Part shown: positions 52,359-61,516 of the stretch, one piece after another
How positions within the stretch are numbered: position 1 is the first letter of the stretch
Layout of the letters: each line of letters begins with the position of its first letter
Origin: CALGDE01 sp964655355
GTDB lineage: Bacteria > Cyanobacteriota > Cyanobacteriia > CACIAM-69d
DNA length: 64,000 nucleotides
Assembly (NCBI GenBank): GCA_964655355.1
Contig: CAZZMD010000017.1
Location: 1 to 64,000, forward strand
Reading direction: 5' to 3'
Made by a program: the position numbers and the translations under genes
Notes under the pieces: generated by a model
What the model was told of the DNA's origin: nothing
The model's input: only the letters and a program-made list of their open reading frames with translations
Databases searched by the model: none

Positions 52359-54608
52359 TTAGCCCACCGCCAGAATTCTAGCGAGGAAGAACGACCAGGT
52401 GGTAACAATGCCTCCGAGGAGGTAATGCGCAACACCAACAGCACGACCCTGAGTAATACTCAGCGCACGGGGCTGGATTGCAGGAGCCACCTTCAGCTTG
52501 TTATGAGCCCAAACAATAGACTCAATCAGCTCTTGCCAGTAGCCACGACCACTGAACAGGAACATCAGGCTGAACGCCCACACAAAGTGAGCACCCAGGA
52601 ACAGCAGACCGTAAGCGGACAACGCCGAACCATAGGAGGTAATCACCTGAGACGCTTGCGCCCACAGGAAGTCACGCAACCAACCGTTGATGGTGATTGC
52701 ACTCTGGGCAAAGTTGCCAAAGGTAATGTGGCTAACGGTGCCATCGGGGGAAACCGTACCCCACACATCCGACTGCATCTTCCAAGAGAAGTGGAAAATC
52801 ACAATGGATAGGGAGTTGTACATCCAGAACAGACCCAGGAAGACATGGTCCCAACCAGAAACCTGGCAGGTACCACCACGACCGGGACCGTCGCAAGGGA
52901 AACGGAAACCCAAATTACCCTTATCAGGGATCAAGCGAGAAGAACGCGCATACAGCACACCCTTCAGCAGAATCAACGCCGTCACGTGAATGGTGAAAGC
53001 GTGAATGTGGTGGACCATAAAGTCCGCCGTACCCAACTCAATGGGCATCATGGCAACCTTGCCACCCACCGCAACGACACCGCCGCCAAAGGCATGGCTA
53101 ACGATTTCACCGGCATTGGGAGCCGTGTTGCCAGGGGCAACCGCATGCAAGTTTTGAATCCACTGGGCAAAAACGGGCTGCAGCTTAATCGCCGTGTCAG
53201 AGAACATGTCCTGAGGGCGACCCAACGCACGCATGGTGTCGTTGTGGATGTACAGACCGAAGCTGTGGAAACCCAACCAGATGCACACCCAGTTCAAGTG
53301 GGAAATGATGGCATCACGGTGGCGCAGAACGCGGTCCAACAAGTTGTCCACGTTCTTGGCCGGATCATAGTCACGCACCATAAAGATTGCGGCGTGGGCC
53401 CCTGCACCAACGATGCAGAATGCGCCAATCCACATATGGTGGGTGAACAGCGATAGCTGGGTACCGTAATCCGTTGCCAGATAGGGGTAGGGAGGCATCG
53501 CATACATGTGCTGTGCCACCACAATGGTCAGGGAACCCAACACCGCCAGGTTCACCGCCAATTGAGCATGCCAGGACGTGGTCAGAATCTCGTAGAGACC
53601 CTTATGACCTTCCCCGGTGAAGGGACCCTTATGGGCTTCCAGGATTTCCTTCATGCTGTGACCGATGCCAAAGTTGGTGCGGTACATATGACCGGCAACG
53701 ATGAACATTACAGCCAGAGCCAAGTGATGGTGAGCGGTGTCGGACAGCCAGAGACCGCCGGTGACCGGGTTCAAACCACCCTTGAAGGTTAGGAAGTCGG
53801 CATACTCACCCCAGTTCAGGGTGAAGAAGGGGGTCAGACCTTGGGCAAAGCTGGGATAGATATCCGCCATGAGTGCCTTATCCAGGATGAACTCATGGGG
53901 CAAAGGAATATCCTTTACCGCTACGCCTTTGTCTAACAAAGCGTTGACGGGCAATGACACGTGAATCTGGTGACCTGCCCAGCCCAGGCAACCGAGGCCC
54001 AGGAGAACGGTCAGGTGGTGATTCATCATGGATTCCACGTTCTGGAACCACTCCAACTTGGGAGCAGCCTTGTGGTAGTGGAACCAGCCAGCAAAGAGCA
54101 TCAAGCCTGCCATCACCAAACCACCCAATGCCGTGACATAGAGTTGGTCGGCGGTGGTGAAGCCTGAGGCCCGCCACATTTGAAATAGTCCAGAAGTAAT
54201 TTGAATACCGTGGAAGCCACCGCCCACGTCAGCATTCAAAATTTCTTGGCCCACAATCGGCCAAACCACTTGAGCACTAGGCTTAATGCTCAAAGGGTCA
54301 CTCAGCCAGGCTTCGTAGTTGGAGAAGCGGGCACCGTGAAAGTACATGCCGCTTAACCACACGAAGACCACCGCCAGGTGACCAAAGTGGGCGCTAAAGA
54401 TTTTACGAGATACGTCTTCTAAGTCGCTGGTATGACTATCGAAATCATGAGCGTCAGCGTGGAGGTTCCAAATCCAGGTTGTGGTCTTGGGACCTCGAGC
54501 CAAGGTGCGATCAAAGTGACCGGGCTTACCCCATCTTTCGAAGGAAGTAGGGACCGGGTTCTTGTCTACCTTGACTTTTGCCTCCCGCTCTGGAGGGCTA
54601 ATCGTCAT
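52359..54608 (-). CDS. psaA: Photosystem I P700 chlorophyll a apoprotein A1 (PsaA)
   Basis: The protein has 749 residues, the usual PsaA length, beginning MTISPPEREAKVKVDKNPVP, with the ribosome-binding site AGAGAGGAG before the ATG. The F-X loop FPCDGPGRGGTCQVSGWDHV carries its two cysteines. Characteristic segments include NLHADAHDFDSHTSDLEDV, FSAHFGHLAVVFVWLSG and LWLSDTAHHHLALAVMF. It is the larger reaction-centre subunit of photosystem I in the thylakoid membrane. It is first in the psaA-psaB unit. Confidence 0.98.
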   Translation of the reverse strand: MTISPPEREAKVKVDKNPVPTSFERWGKPGHFDRTLARGPKTTTWIWNLHADAHDFDSHTSDLEDVSRKIFSAHFGHLAVVFVWLSGMYFHGARFSNYEAWLSDPLSIKPSAQVVWPIVGQEILNADVGGGFHGIQITSGLFQMWRASGFTTADQLYVTALGGLVMAGLMLFAGWFHYHKAAPKLEWFQNVESMMNHHLTVLLGLGCLGWAGHQIHVSLPVNALLDKGVAVKDIPLPHEFILDKALMADIYPSFAQGLTPFFTLNWGEYADFLTFKGGLNPVTGGLWLSDTAHHHLALAVMFIVAGHMYRTNFGIGHSMKEILEAHKGPFTGEGHKGLYEILTTSWHAQLAVNLAVLGSLTIVVAQHMYAMPPYPYLATDYGTQLSLFTHHMWIGAFCIVGAGAHAAIFMVRDYDPAKNVDNLLDRVLRHRDAIISHLNWVCIWLGFHSFGLYIHNDTMRALGRPQDMFSDTAIKLQPVFAQWIQNLHAVAPGNTAPNAGEIVSHAFGGGVVAVGGKVAMMPIELGTADFMVHHIHAFTIHVTALILLKGVLYARSSRLIPDKGNLGFRFPCDGPGRGGTCQVSGWDHVFLGLFWMYNSLSIVIFHFSWKMQSDVWGTVSPDGTVSHITFGNFAQSAITINGWLRDFLWAQASQVITSYGSALSAYGLLFLGAHFVWAFSLMFLFSGRGYWQELIESIVWAHNKLKVAPAIQPRALSITQGRAVGVAHYLLGGIVTTWSFFLARILAVG

Positions 54609-54747
54609 CGAGACTCTCCTCTCTTAAAACAAAGGTCGAGGATGATGCAGAGAGATAATTGCAGTGCATCCAAGAATCCCTATATCGCTTTGAAATCCAG
54701 GAAAGTCTTGGTTTCTCGGCAGATTAAGGGGGTTTTCTCTTCTGAAG

Positions 54748-54753
54748 ATTATA
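54748..54753 (-). promoter_or_regulatory. Candidate -10 element of psaAB
   Basis: On the minus strand it reads TATAAT, a perfect -10 consensus, about 140 nt upstream of the psaA ATG. The -35 position has only a weak match (TGAAGT, 54772-54777). Photosystem genes often have long leaders and several start sites. Confidence 0.4.
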
Positions 54754-54922
54754 GACGTGGTCTTTGCAGCCACTTCATTAGGGTTAACAATATTTCAAAA
54801 AGCCTAAACCCAAGTATGACGAGGGTTTGAGGGGGATTTGGATCCCACTGCCGATCGCCCCGGTCGATCAGCTACTGATCATAAGTTTTACAAAACTCGA
54901 CAGTATTCAGGGGCAATCAGTC

Positions 54923-54976
54923 GTGGGATCCAACCCTTAATTGGTGGGATCCAACCCTTGATTTGTGGGATCCAAA
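54923..54976. repeat. 21-bp tandem repeat downstream of acs
   Basis: Two full copies and a partial third copy of GTGGGATCCAACCCTTAATTG (period 21, at 54923, 54944 and 54965). Several GGATCCAA-containing sequences continue to ~55000. Confidence 0.8.
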
Positions 54977-55029
54977 ATAGGATCGAATTTTGGATCCAGG
55001 AATCAATCCTGATCCGAGTTGAGATCGAT

Positions 55030-57000
55030 TTAACTCCCTTCCCGTAGGCGATCCAGGACGGTGCGATCCTCGAGGGTGGAGGTGTCGCCGGCGATGTCTT
55101 GGCCGCTGGCCAGGTTCCGCAGCAGGCGACGCATGATTTTGCCCGATCGCGTTTTGGGGAGGGCGTCGGTGAAGCGGATTTCGCCGGGACGGGCGATCGC
55201 GCCAATTTCTGTGCCGACGTGTTTTTTCAGGTCGGTGGAGAGGTCATCCCCTGCCGGCTGGCTACCTTCCAGGATCACAAACGCGACGATTTCTTCCCCT
55301 TTGAGGTCATCGGGCTTGCTGACGACGGCGGCTTCGGCGACGGCGGGGTGGGACACCAGGGCGGATTCAATTTCCATGGTGCCCAGGCGGTGACCGGACA
55401 CGTTAACCACGTCGTCGACGCGACCCATCACCCAGAAGTAGCCGTCTTCATCCCGGCGAGCGCCGTCCCCCGCAAAATAAAAATGTTGGTCGCCCTTTGG
55501 CGGAATACCTTCCCAGTAGGTTTTGCGGAAGCGATCGCTATCGCCGTAGACATTGCGAATCATGCTGGGCCAGGGGTGTTTGATCACCAGGTAGCCCCCT
55601 TCGTTGTCGCCGACGGGGTTCCCCTCCGCATCCACGATGTCCGCCATGATGCCGGGGAAGGGTTTGGTGGCTGACCCCGGTTTGGTGGCGATCGCCCCGG
55701 GGAGGGGGGTCAACATAAAGCCGCCGGTTTCTGTCTGCCACCAGGTGTCGACGATGGGGCATTTTTCCGCGCCGATCACCCGGTGGTACCACATCCAAGC
55801 CTCGGGGTTGATGGGTTCGCCGACGGTGCCCAAAATGCGCAGGGACGACAGATCTCGGGCGTTGGGGTGTTCGTCGCCCATTTTGATAAAGGCGCGGATG
55901 GCGGTGGGGGCGGTGTAGAAGATGGTGACGCCGTATTTTTCAACCACGTCCCAGAAGCAGCCGGGATTAGACGCCCGCGGTGCCCCTTCGTACATCACCG
56001 TGGTGGCGCCGTTGGACAGGGGACCGTAAACGATATAGCTGTGGCCGGTGATCCAACCCACGTCGGCGGTACACCAATACACATCGGTGTCCTTGATATC
56101 AAAAGCCCATTTCAGGGTCATGTGGGTGTAAAGGTTATAGCCGGCGGTGGTGTGGACCACGCCCTTCGGCTTGCCGGTGCTGCCGGAGGTGTAGAGGACA
56201 AACAGCATGTCTTCGCTATCCATGGGCTCCGGGGGGCAGTCCGCAGACGCATCCTTTTTCAGCTCATGCCACCAATGATCCCGCCCCGCTTCCATCGTGA
56301 CGCCTTGCTTCGTGCGCTCCACCACCAGCACGTTTTCCACGCTGGGGGCCGCACCATCGGCGATCGCCGCATCCACCTGGGGTTTCAGGGGCACAATCTT
56401 ATCTTTGCGGAATCCGCCATCCGCCGTAATCACCGCCTTACACTCGGCATCATTCAGGCGATCGCGCAGGGCCTCCGCACTAAACCCACCGAACACCACA
56501 CTATGGGGAGCCCCAATGCGAGCACAGGCCAACATCGCGATCGCCGCCTCCGGAATCATCGGCATATAAATCGCCACGCGATCGCCCTTCGCTACGCCGA
56601 GGCCCTTCAGCATATTCGCCGCCTGGCACACTTCCCGATGTAACTGGGCATAGGTCAGGGTGCAGGAATCCCCAGGCTCCCCCTCCCAAATAATCGCCGC
56701 CTTATTTTTGCGCCAGGTTTTCAGGTGTCGATCCAAGCAGTTGTAGGTGATATTCATCTGACCACCGACAAACCACTTCGCATTGGGCGGCTGCCAATCC
56801 AAAACCTGATCCCACTCTTTGAACCAATCCAGCTCCGTCCCCGCCAACTTCGCCCAAAAGGCCGCGGGATCCGCCGCCGCTTCCTTATACAGCGCGTCAT
56901 AATGCTCCGCCCCCTTCACATGGGCATCCTGGGAAAATTCCGGGGCCGGAGGAAACAGGCGATCCTCGTGAAGAACGGACTCAATATTTTTTTCTGCCAT
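55030..57000 (-). CDS. acs: Acetyl-CoA synthetase (AMP-forming)
   Basis: The protein has 656 residues, the normal Acs length. Family motifs are the ACAS N-terminal region (YDALYKEAAADPAAFWAKLA), the AMP-binding P-loop LYTSGSTGKPKGVVHTT, YWCTADVGWITGHSYIVYG, WWQTETGG, and the C-terminal KTRSGKIMRRLLR. The last holds the catalytic lysine that is also the usual acetylation site. It converts acetate, ATP and CoA to acetyl-CoA in the cytosol, so it feeds assimilated acetate into lipid and central metabolism. It is monocistronic by appearance and divergent from the PerR/FurC gene. Confidence 0.96.
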   Translation of the reverse strand: MAEKNIESVLHEDRLFPPAPEFSQDAHVKGAEHYDALYKEAAADPAAFWAKLAGTELDWFKEWDQVLDWQPPNAKWFVGGQMNITYNCLDRHLKTWRKNKAAIIWEGEPGDSCTLTYAQLHREVCQAANMLKGLGVAKGDRVAIYMPMIPEAAIAMLACARIGAPHSVVFGGFSAEALRDRLNDAECKAVITADGGFRKDKIVPLKPQVDAAIADGAAPSVENVLVVERTKQGVTMEAGRDHWWHELKKDASADCPPEPMDSEDMLFVLYTSGSTGKPKGVVHTTAGYNLYTHMTLKWAFDIKDTDVYWCTADVGWITGHSYIVYGPLSNGATTVMYEGAPRASNPGCFWDVVEKYGVTIFYTAPTAIRAFIKMGDEHPNARDLSSLRILGTVGEPINPEAWMWYHRVIGAEKCPIVDTWWQTETGGFMLTPLPGAIATKPGSATKPFPGIMADIVDAEGNPVGDNEGGYLVIKHPWPSMIRNVYGDSDRFRKTYWEGIPPKGDQHFYFAGDGARRDEDGYFWVMGRVDDVVNVSGHRLGTMEIESALVSHPAVAEAAVVSKPDDLKGEEIVAFVILEGSQPAGDDLSTDLKKHVGTEIGAIARPGEIRFTDALPKTRSGKIMRRLLRNLASGQDIAGDTSTLEDRTVLDRLREGS

Positions 57001-57362
57001 GGTTTTTGGATGGGTTGCGATCAGGAAAGTGCGTTCAGGAGAATGCGATCAAAAATGCGATGACGGAAATGCGACAAAAATGCAATTCACACAAAAAACT
57101 CGTGCCCAGCCCGAAGGCTGATCCCCAAAGATTCCTTGAGCATAGCTGGTCCCGTTCGTCGGAATTAGCCTTGATAACAGACCCTTAACACCCCGCGATC
57201 GCGGCGCTTTAACAAAGTTTTCAGGACCCAAAGGTTGACAAAATATAAAGCGCTATCGGCAGCAATTGTCATTAAGGGGAATTTGTTGCGAAAAACTGCT
57301 TTTGTCTTGTAGGATGTTCTCAACAAGCCCCTCTTATCGATAATGCGTGGAAGGTCAGACCC
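57001..57362. other. Intergenic, acs / perR divergent promoter region
   Basis: A 362-bp stretch without genes. I saw no clear PerR box (ATTATAATTATAAT-like) by eye; short AT-rich patches such as AAAATATAAAGCG at ~57240 could be promoter parts. Confidence 0.4.
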
Positions 57363-57818
57363 ATGTATGCCTACACTGCCCAGTCCCTAAAAGCCGAGCT
57401 GAACGAACGCGGGTGGCGGATGACCCCCCAACGGGAAACCATCCTGGATGCGTTTCAGCATTTGGATGAGGGGAAGCATCTCAGCGCCGAGGATTTGCAC
57501 GATTACTTGGAAAAGTCCGATAAGGGCATTAGCTTGTCCACCATCTATCGCACCCTGAAGTTAATGGCGCGGATGGGGATTTTGCGGGAGCTGGAGCTGG
57601 CAGAAGGGCACAAGCATTACGAGATCAATCGTCCTTACCCCCATCACCATCACCATTTGATTTGCGTGAAGTGCAACAAAACCCTGGAATTTAAGAACGA
57701 TACGGCATTAAAAGCCGGGATTCGCCAAGCGGAAAAAGAAGGCTATCACCTGCTGGATTGTCAGCTCACCATCCATGCAATTTGCCCCGCCTGTCAGCGA
57801 TCCATTGTTCCGATGTAG
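57363..57818 (+). CDS. perR: Fur-family regulator, PerR/FurC type
   Basis: The protein has 151 residues. The winged-helix part has LKAELNERGWRMTPQRETIL and ISLSTIYRTLKLMARMGILR. The dimerisation part has the metal motif PYPHHHHHLICVKCNKTLEF (His cluster ~94-98, CxxC ~101-104) and the C-terminal ICPACQ for the structural zinc. The sequence follows the cyanobacterial PerR/FurC proteins closely (the run SLKAELNERGW and the GHKHYEINRPYPHHHHH block). These repress peroxide-defence genes until H2O2 oxidises a metal-ligand His. Calling it PerR rather than Fur or Zur rests on this resemblance, so the symbol is probable, not certain. Confidence 0.8.
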   Translation: MYAYTAQSLKAELNERGWRMTPQRETILDAFQHLDEGKHLSAEDLHDYLEKSDKGISLSTIYRTLKLMARMGILRELELAEGHKHYEINRPYPHHHHHLICVKCNKTLEFKNDTALKAGIRQAEKEGYHLLDCQLTIHAICPACQRSIVPM

Positions 57819-57860
57819 GGGTTCCAATGTAGGCATAGGCAACGCAAAAAAGAATGCAAG

Positions 57861-57913
57861 AAAAAGCGGCATGAAGCGGGGAGATGTCCTTACTCTTCAT
57901 TCCGCTTTTTTTG
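57861..57913. terminator. Bidirectional hairpin terminator between perR and the peptidoglycan-binding protein gene
   Basis: AAAAAGCGGCATGAA pairs imperfectly with TTCATTCCGCTTTTT across a ~20-nt loop, with T-runs on both strands (A-run before, T-run after). It serves the convergent genes ending at 57818 and 57969. Confidence 0.8.
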
Positions 57914-57968
57914 TGGAGATTGTTGGATGGGTGGCGATCGCCCTAGAAATTCGCCCTAGAAAATTACA

Positions 57969-59165
57969 CTAGAAATTCAATCCCAGGGCCCGCTTGGTGA
58001 GGGGACCCGCAACGCCATCGGGGCGCAGTCCATTAGCCCGTTGGAAACGCACGACAGCGTTATGGGTGATGGGACCGTAATAGCCCGTGCTGCGGAAATT
58101 GAAATAGCCGAGGGTTTTTAGGCGATTTTGCAGGGCAACGACATTTTGATTTTTGTTGCCGACGCAGGGGATACGGCAGCCGCCCGCGCCCGCACTCGAA
58201 CCAGCGCCTTTCACGTCACGGTGGCCAATGCGGGTGTAGTAGCGATCGCAAATGGATCCCGTGGTCGGCGCGGGAACATCGCGGGTGCGATTAATTACCG
58301 GTTGGGGAACTGCCTGAGGAACCGCACGGGTTTGGGCAATGGGAGCACCGCCGCTGCCGGCCCCTTCATAGAGGGCAGCGCGGGTATTGGGTCCGACAAC
58401 GCCATCACTGGCCAGACCGCGGCTTTGCTGGAAGGCTTTGACGGCGTTGAGGGTATTGTTGCCAAAGTTGCCATCGCTGCGGCCCTGGAAGAAGCCAAGG
58501 CTTCGCAATTGGGTTTGGAGCTGGCCCACCTCAGCCGATCGCATCCCGTAGCGCAGGAGGCGGCCACTGGTAACCGGTCTTGGGCCGGCAGAGCGAATGG
58601 TGGGGTTAACAGGCACCCCAAACGTCGCCGCAGGGGGGGCATTATTTTGCTGATTATTCTGCTGGGGCAATGCCTCCGGATTAGCCGGCTTGCGCACGTC
58701 TTCCCGGAAATTGCCATCCCCCGCGAGGAATCCCCCGGAGAGGTCATTGAACCATTGGGCAAACGATTGCGGCGGATTGCGGTCAATTTCGAATTGGGGG
58801 AGAGGCTTGAGTCCCCCCGAGTCTGAGTCTTCTGCTTCGGTGGCTGCAGCGGGCTGGGGGGCAGGGGCAGCGGTAGTTTCCGTGAAGCTGACGCCGCTGT
58901 TGCCGGGCATACCGGTCGTTTGGGCGATCGCCGCCGTGTTGACCATCCAGGTTCCCGTGGCGATCGCCGTCGATAGCAATGCCATCCATCCCGCACTGGA
59001 TAGGGTGGCGGGGGTATCGCCCTGAACCCAGTCAAACCAACGGGTCATCGTATCCGGCAAAGTATCCGACAACGCATCCACCGCAACCGCCAGAGCGATC
59101 GCCTCAGGAGGATCGCTTTGGGGGGCATAGGCTAACGTCATGTGGGGATAAGCCAATGTTTCCAT
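57969..59165 (-). CDS. Peptidoglycan-binding protein with two PG_binding_1 domains
   Basis: The protein has 398 residues from the ATG at 59165 (METLAYPHMTLAYAPQSD). This start is chosen because cyanobacterial relatives as I know them begin with a METLAY-type sequence; an ATG at 59192 would add 9 residues. A hydrophobic segment (WMALLSTAIATGTWMVNTAA, residues ~57-78) probably anchors or exports it. The C-terminal half has two peptidoglycan-binding repeats: RYGMRSAEVGQLQTQLRSLG with VVGPNTRAAL (~205-268), and NVVALQNRLKTLGYFNF with AVVRFQRANGLRPDGVAG (~335-395). A Cys pair (SICDRY, AGGCRIPCVG) lies between them. It is likely a cell-wall-associated structural or targeting protein; no hydrolase domain is present. 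Confidence 0.8.
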   Translation of the reverse strand: METLAYPHMTLAYAPQSDPPEAIALAVAVDALSDTLPDTMTRWFDWVQGDTPATLSSAGWMALLSTAIATGTWMVNTAAIAQTTGMPGNSGVSFTETTAAPAPQPAAATEAEDSDSGGLKPLPQFEIDRNPPQSFAQWFNDLSGGFLAGDGNFREDVRKPANPEALPQQNNQQNNAPPAATFGVPVNPTIRSAGPRPVTSGRLLRYGMRSAEVGQLQTQLRSLGFFQGRSDGNFGNNTLNAVKAFQQSRGLASDGVVGPNTRAALYEGAGSGGAPIAQTRAVPQAVPQPVINRTRDVPAPTTGSICDRYYTRIGHRDVKGAGSSAGAGGCRIPCVGNKNQNVVALQNRLKTLGYFNFRSTGYYGPITHNAVVRFQRANGLRPDGVAGPLTKRALGLNF

Positions 59166-59404
59166 GGGAAGGTGCCTCGCCGAATAACCCAATTCTGAAT
59201 GGACGTGCCATCCAATAATTTATCGAAATTTTGTCGAAAATCGGTCGAAAACTTATCGAACTCTATTCAGTTGTAACGTGTCATCTTCAAGATCCGGAGC
59301 AATTCGTTAGTATTTTTGGCGGCAATTGGGGGCAGTCTCTCCTTAGGGGATGGGTAAATTGATGGGGGAGGCTGCCCATTGTCCTGTCGGGGAGGATCAA
59401 ATCA

Positions 59405-61252
59405 ATGTCGGAAATCGGTACAGGAAGCGAGAAAAACGGACTGGGTCCGGATGCTTTATCGCCGATTCCAGGAGTGACAATTCCAGCGATCGCATCCACC
59501 TATCCAAGGACAGATTCCGCCGCCGGGAACAACGCCGAAGCGTCCGACCCGCAATTTCCCCTAGGGGGGTTTGGCGTGGCTTGGATGGCGCGATCGCCCC
59601 AGGGCCTTTTTACGTTTCAGACACCGCCCTCCCCTGGCCAACCGTCGTCCCCCCTGACGCCTATTTCCGGCTGCCAATTTGCCATCTTTGAGCACGTCGA
59701 AGGAGAAGCGGCGATCGCCTACGGCTTAGGCACTGCCCCCGAGGATGGGACCTTAGGGCAGTGGCAATGGTATCCCCGTGGGAACGATCAGGATCAATTG
59801 CCCTCGGCGACCGTTCATCATCTTTATCCCCGCACCTGGTATCGCTACGACGGCATTTTTCAGAGTCAGATGGCGTGCGAGCAATTTTCACCCATCTTGG
59901 CGGGGAATTATCAAGAGACCAGCTATCCCGTCGGAATATTTGAATGGCGATTCCACAATCCCAGCGATCGCCCCGTCACCCTAAGCGTGATGTTGAGCTG
60001 GGAGAATTTACTGGATTCATGCCCAAGCGACTCCCCCGACGATCCGACCCTGACGTTTAATGCCACCGGCGGCAATTTCAATCGATGGGTTGAAGACTTT
60101 TTTCGGGTGGGTTGTACGTTGATGAATGCCCAAGCCCTGGGGACAGATGGATATCTCGCCACCCAGCAACCGCCGCCAATCAACCAGGGGCAATGGGCGA
60201 TCGTCACCGTTGAAAATCCGGCGGTGGAAGTGTTTTACCACACCCAATGGCGGCCGGATGGGGATGGCAGTGACCTTTGGGACGACTTTGCAACCGATGG
60301 CTCCCTAGGCAATGAAAACGGAGAAACACCAACCGCTCCCGGGGAACGGGTAGGGGCAGCGATCGCCGTTCGATTCACCGTCCGCCCGGGTCGCAGCCGC
60401 ACCATACCTTTTATTGTGAGCTGGGATTTACCCACGTCCGCCCTAAGCACCGAAGCGTTGGGAGCAGCGCCCTATCGCGCGACAGATTTTTTTGGGCGGG
60501 ATGGCCAGAGCGCCTGGTATATGGCCCGTACCGCCCTGAAACACTACGATGCCTGGCGTACAGCCATTGATGACTGGCAACAACCCATCCTGGCCCAAAC
60601 TAAAATTCCAGACCTCTGGAAAGTCAATGGTTTAAATCGATTGGGATCCCTGGCGATCGCCTTTCCCCCTTGGACCGCCGCCAATGACTACCATCCCCGC
60701 GGCCAAGTCTGGGGGGAAGGAGACGTAACCCCTCAAAAATCAGCGCTCCAAAGAATTCAAGAGACTGAGACACTTTTCCGTCTCTGGCCCCTGCTAGAAA
60801 CATCCCAAATCCGTAGCGCCCTAAATAGCAATTCGTCACCGATAGCAACCGACAGACTAGGGCTAATTCTGCGACTATACCGAACCCACCGCGAGACATC
60901 GGACTGGTTAACCCTGGGGGAACTCTGGCCGGCCATCCCCCCTATCTTTGGCGCCCTCGCCGCCGCTGACTGGTCCGAGTCCCAAACCTCAGCAGAAGAC
61001 CGCATCATCCTAATCCTGGGGGTGGAGGCCGCGATCGCCCTAGGCAAAGCCCTTCTCGACCACGGCACCATTCCCGATTTACCCGCCGAACTAGCGATCG
61101 CCCACCAACTCCTCACCCCACTCCGACAGATAGATGGAGTAGATGACACGGCTGACAACGATCAAGCTTGGCAGTGGGGGGCAAACCTTGCCGAGACATT
61201 GGATCTCCCCTTCCCAAGGCGGCAAAACCAGCGGGATGCCCCGGCAGAATGA
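59405..61252 (+). CDS. GH116/GBA2-like protein lacking most of the catalytic domain
   Basis: The protein has 615 residues. Residues ~50-370 match the N-terminal beta-sandwich domain of GH116 family glucosylceramidases/beta-glucosidases (PLGGFGVAWMARSPQGLFTF, FAIFEHVEGEAAIAY, YPVGIFEWRFHNPSDRPVTL, FIVSWDLPTS, RATDFFGRDGQSAWYMARTA). The family's catalytic (alpha/alpha)6 barrel, with the usual LPDWYKxALFNELY region and nucleophile and acid residues, is not found. The part after residue ~395 runs from IPDLWKVNGLNRLGSLAIAF into a shortened helical region. The frame is intact, so it is either a shrunken descendant or a binding protein. No partner enzyme is adjacent. Confidence 0.7.
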   Translation: MSEIGTGSEKNGLGPDALSPIPGVTIPAIASTYPRTDSAAGNNAEASDPQFPLGGFGVAWMARSPQGLFTFQTPPSPGQPSSPLTPISGCQFAIFEHVEGEAAIAYGLGTAPEDGTLGQWQWYPRGNDQDQLPSATVHHLYPRTWYRYDGIFQSQMACEQFSPILAGNYQETSYPVGIFEWRFHNPSDRPVTLSVMLSWENLLDSCPSDSPDDPTLTFNATGGNFNRWVEDFFRVGCTLMNAQALGTDGYLATQQPPPINQGQWAIVTVENPAVEVFYHTQWRPDGDGSDLWDDFATDGSLGNENGETPTAPGERVGAAIAVRFTVRPGRSRTIPFIVSWDLPTSALSTEALGAAPYRATDFFGRDGQSAWYMARTALKHYDAWRTAIDDWQQPILAQTKIPDLWKVNGLNRLGSLAIAFPPWTAANDYHPRGQVWGEGDVTPQKSALQRIQETETLFRLWPLLETSQIRSALNSNSSPIATDRLGLILRLYRTHRETSDWLTLGELWPAIPPIFGALAAADWSESQTSAEDRIILILGVEAAIALGKALLDHGTIPDLPAELAIAHQLLTPLRQIDGVDDTADNDQAWQWGANLAETLDLPFPRRQNQRDAPAE

Positions 61253-61516
61253 CAAAGATTGGTAAACAGATGAGTAAACGGCGATCGCCCGCCTTCCCAC
61301 ACTCCAACGGCAGCCCTAACGGCAAATGGCTCAAGGCTCCTCCTGTCTCGCCCTGCCCCCAGGGTCAATCCCCCCCGCTCCTGAGGTCGGGTCAGGGATT
61401 TAAGCTATCGGAGATTTAAGCTACAGTCACGATAGTTACGGAAGCTACGGATTTTCCCCAATTGCCCTAGCCATCTCCCTCCTCGGGCACTCTTCCCCTT
61501 TCGTCGTCCCCCTGCA

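Larger units (their letters stand above)
54609..55029. other. psaAB promoter region and acs downstream spacer
   Basis: This 421-bp stretch is without genes. The half near psaA holds its leader and probable promoters; the half near acs holds tandem repeats. No obvious HLR1 element (two TTACA-like repeats) was found by eye. Confidence 0.5.
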
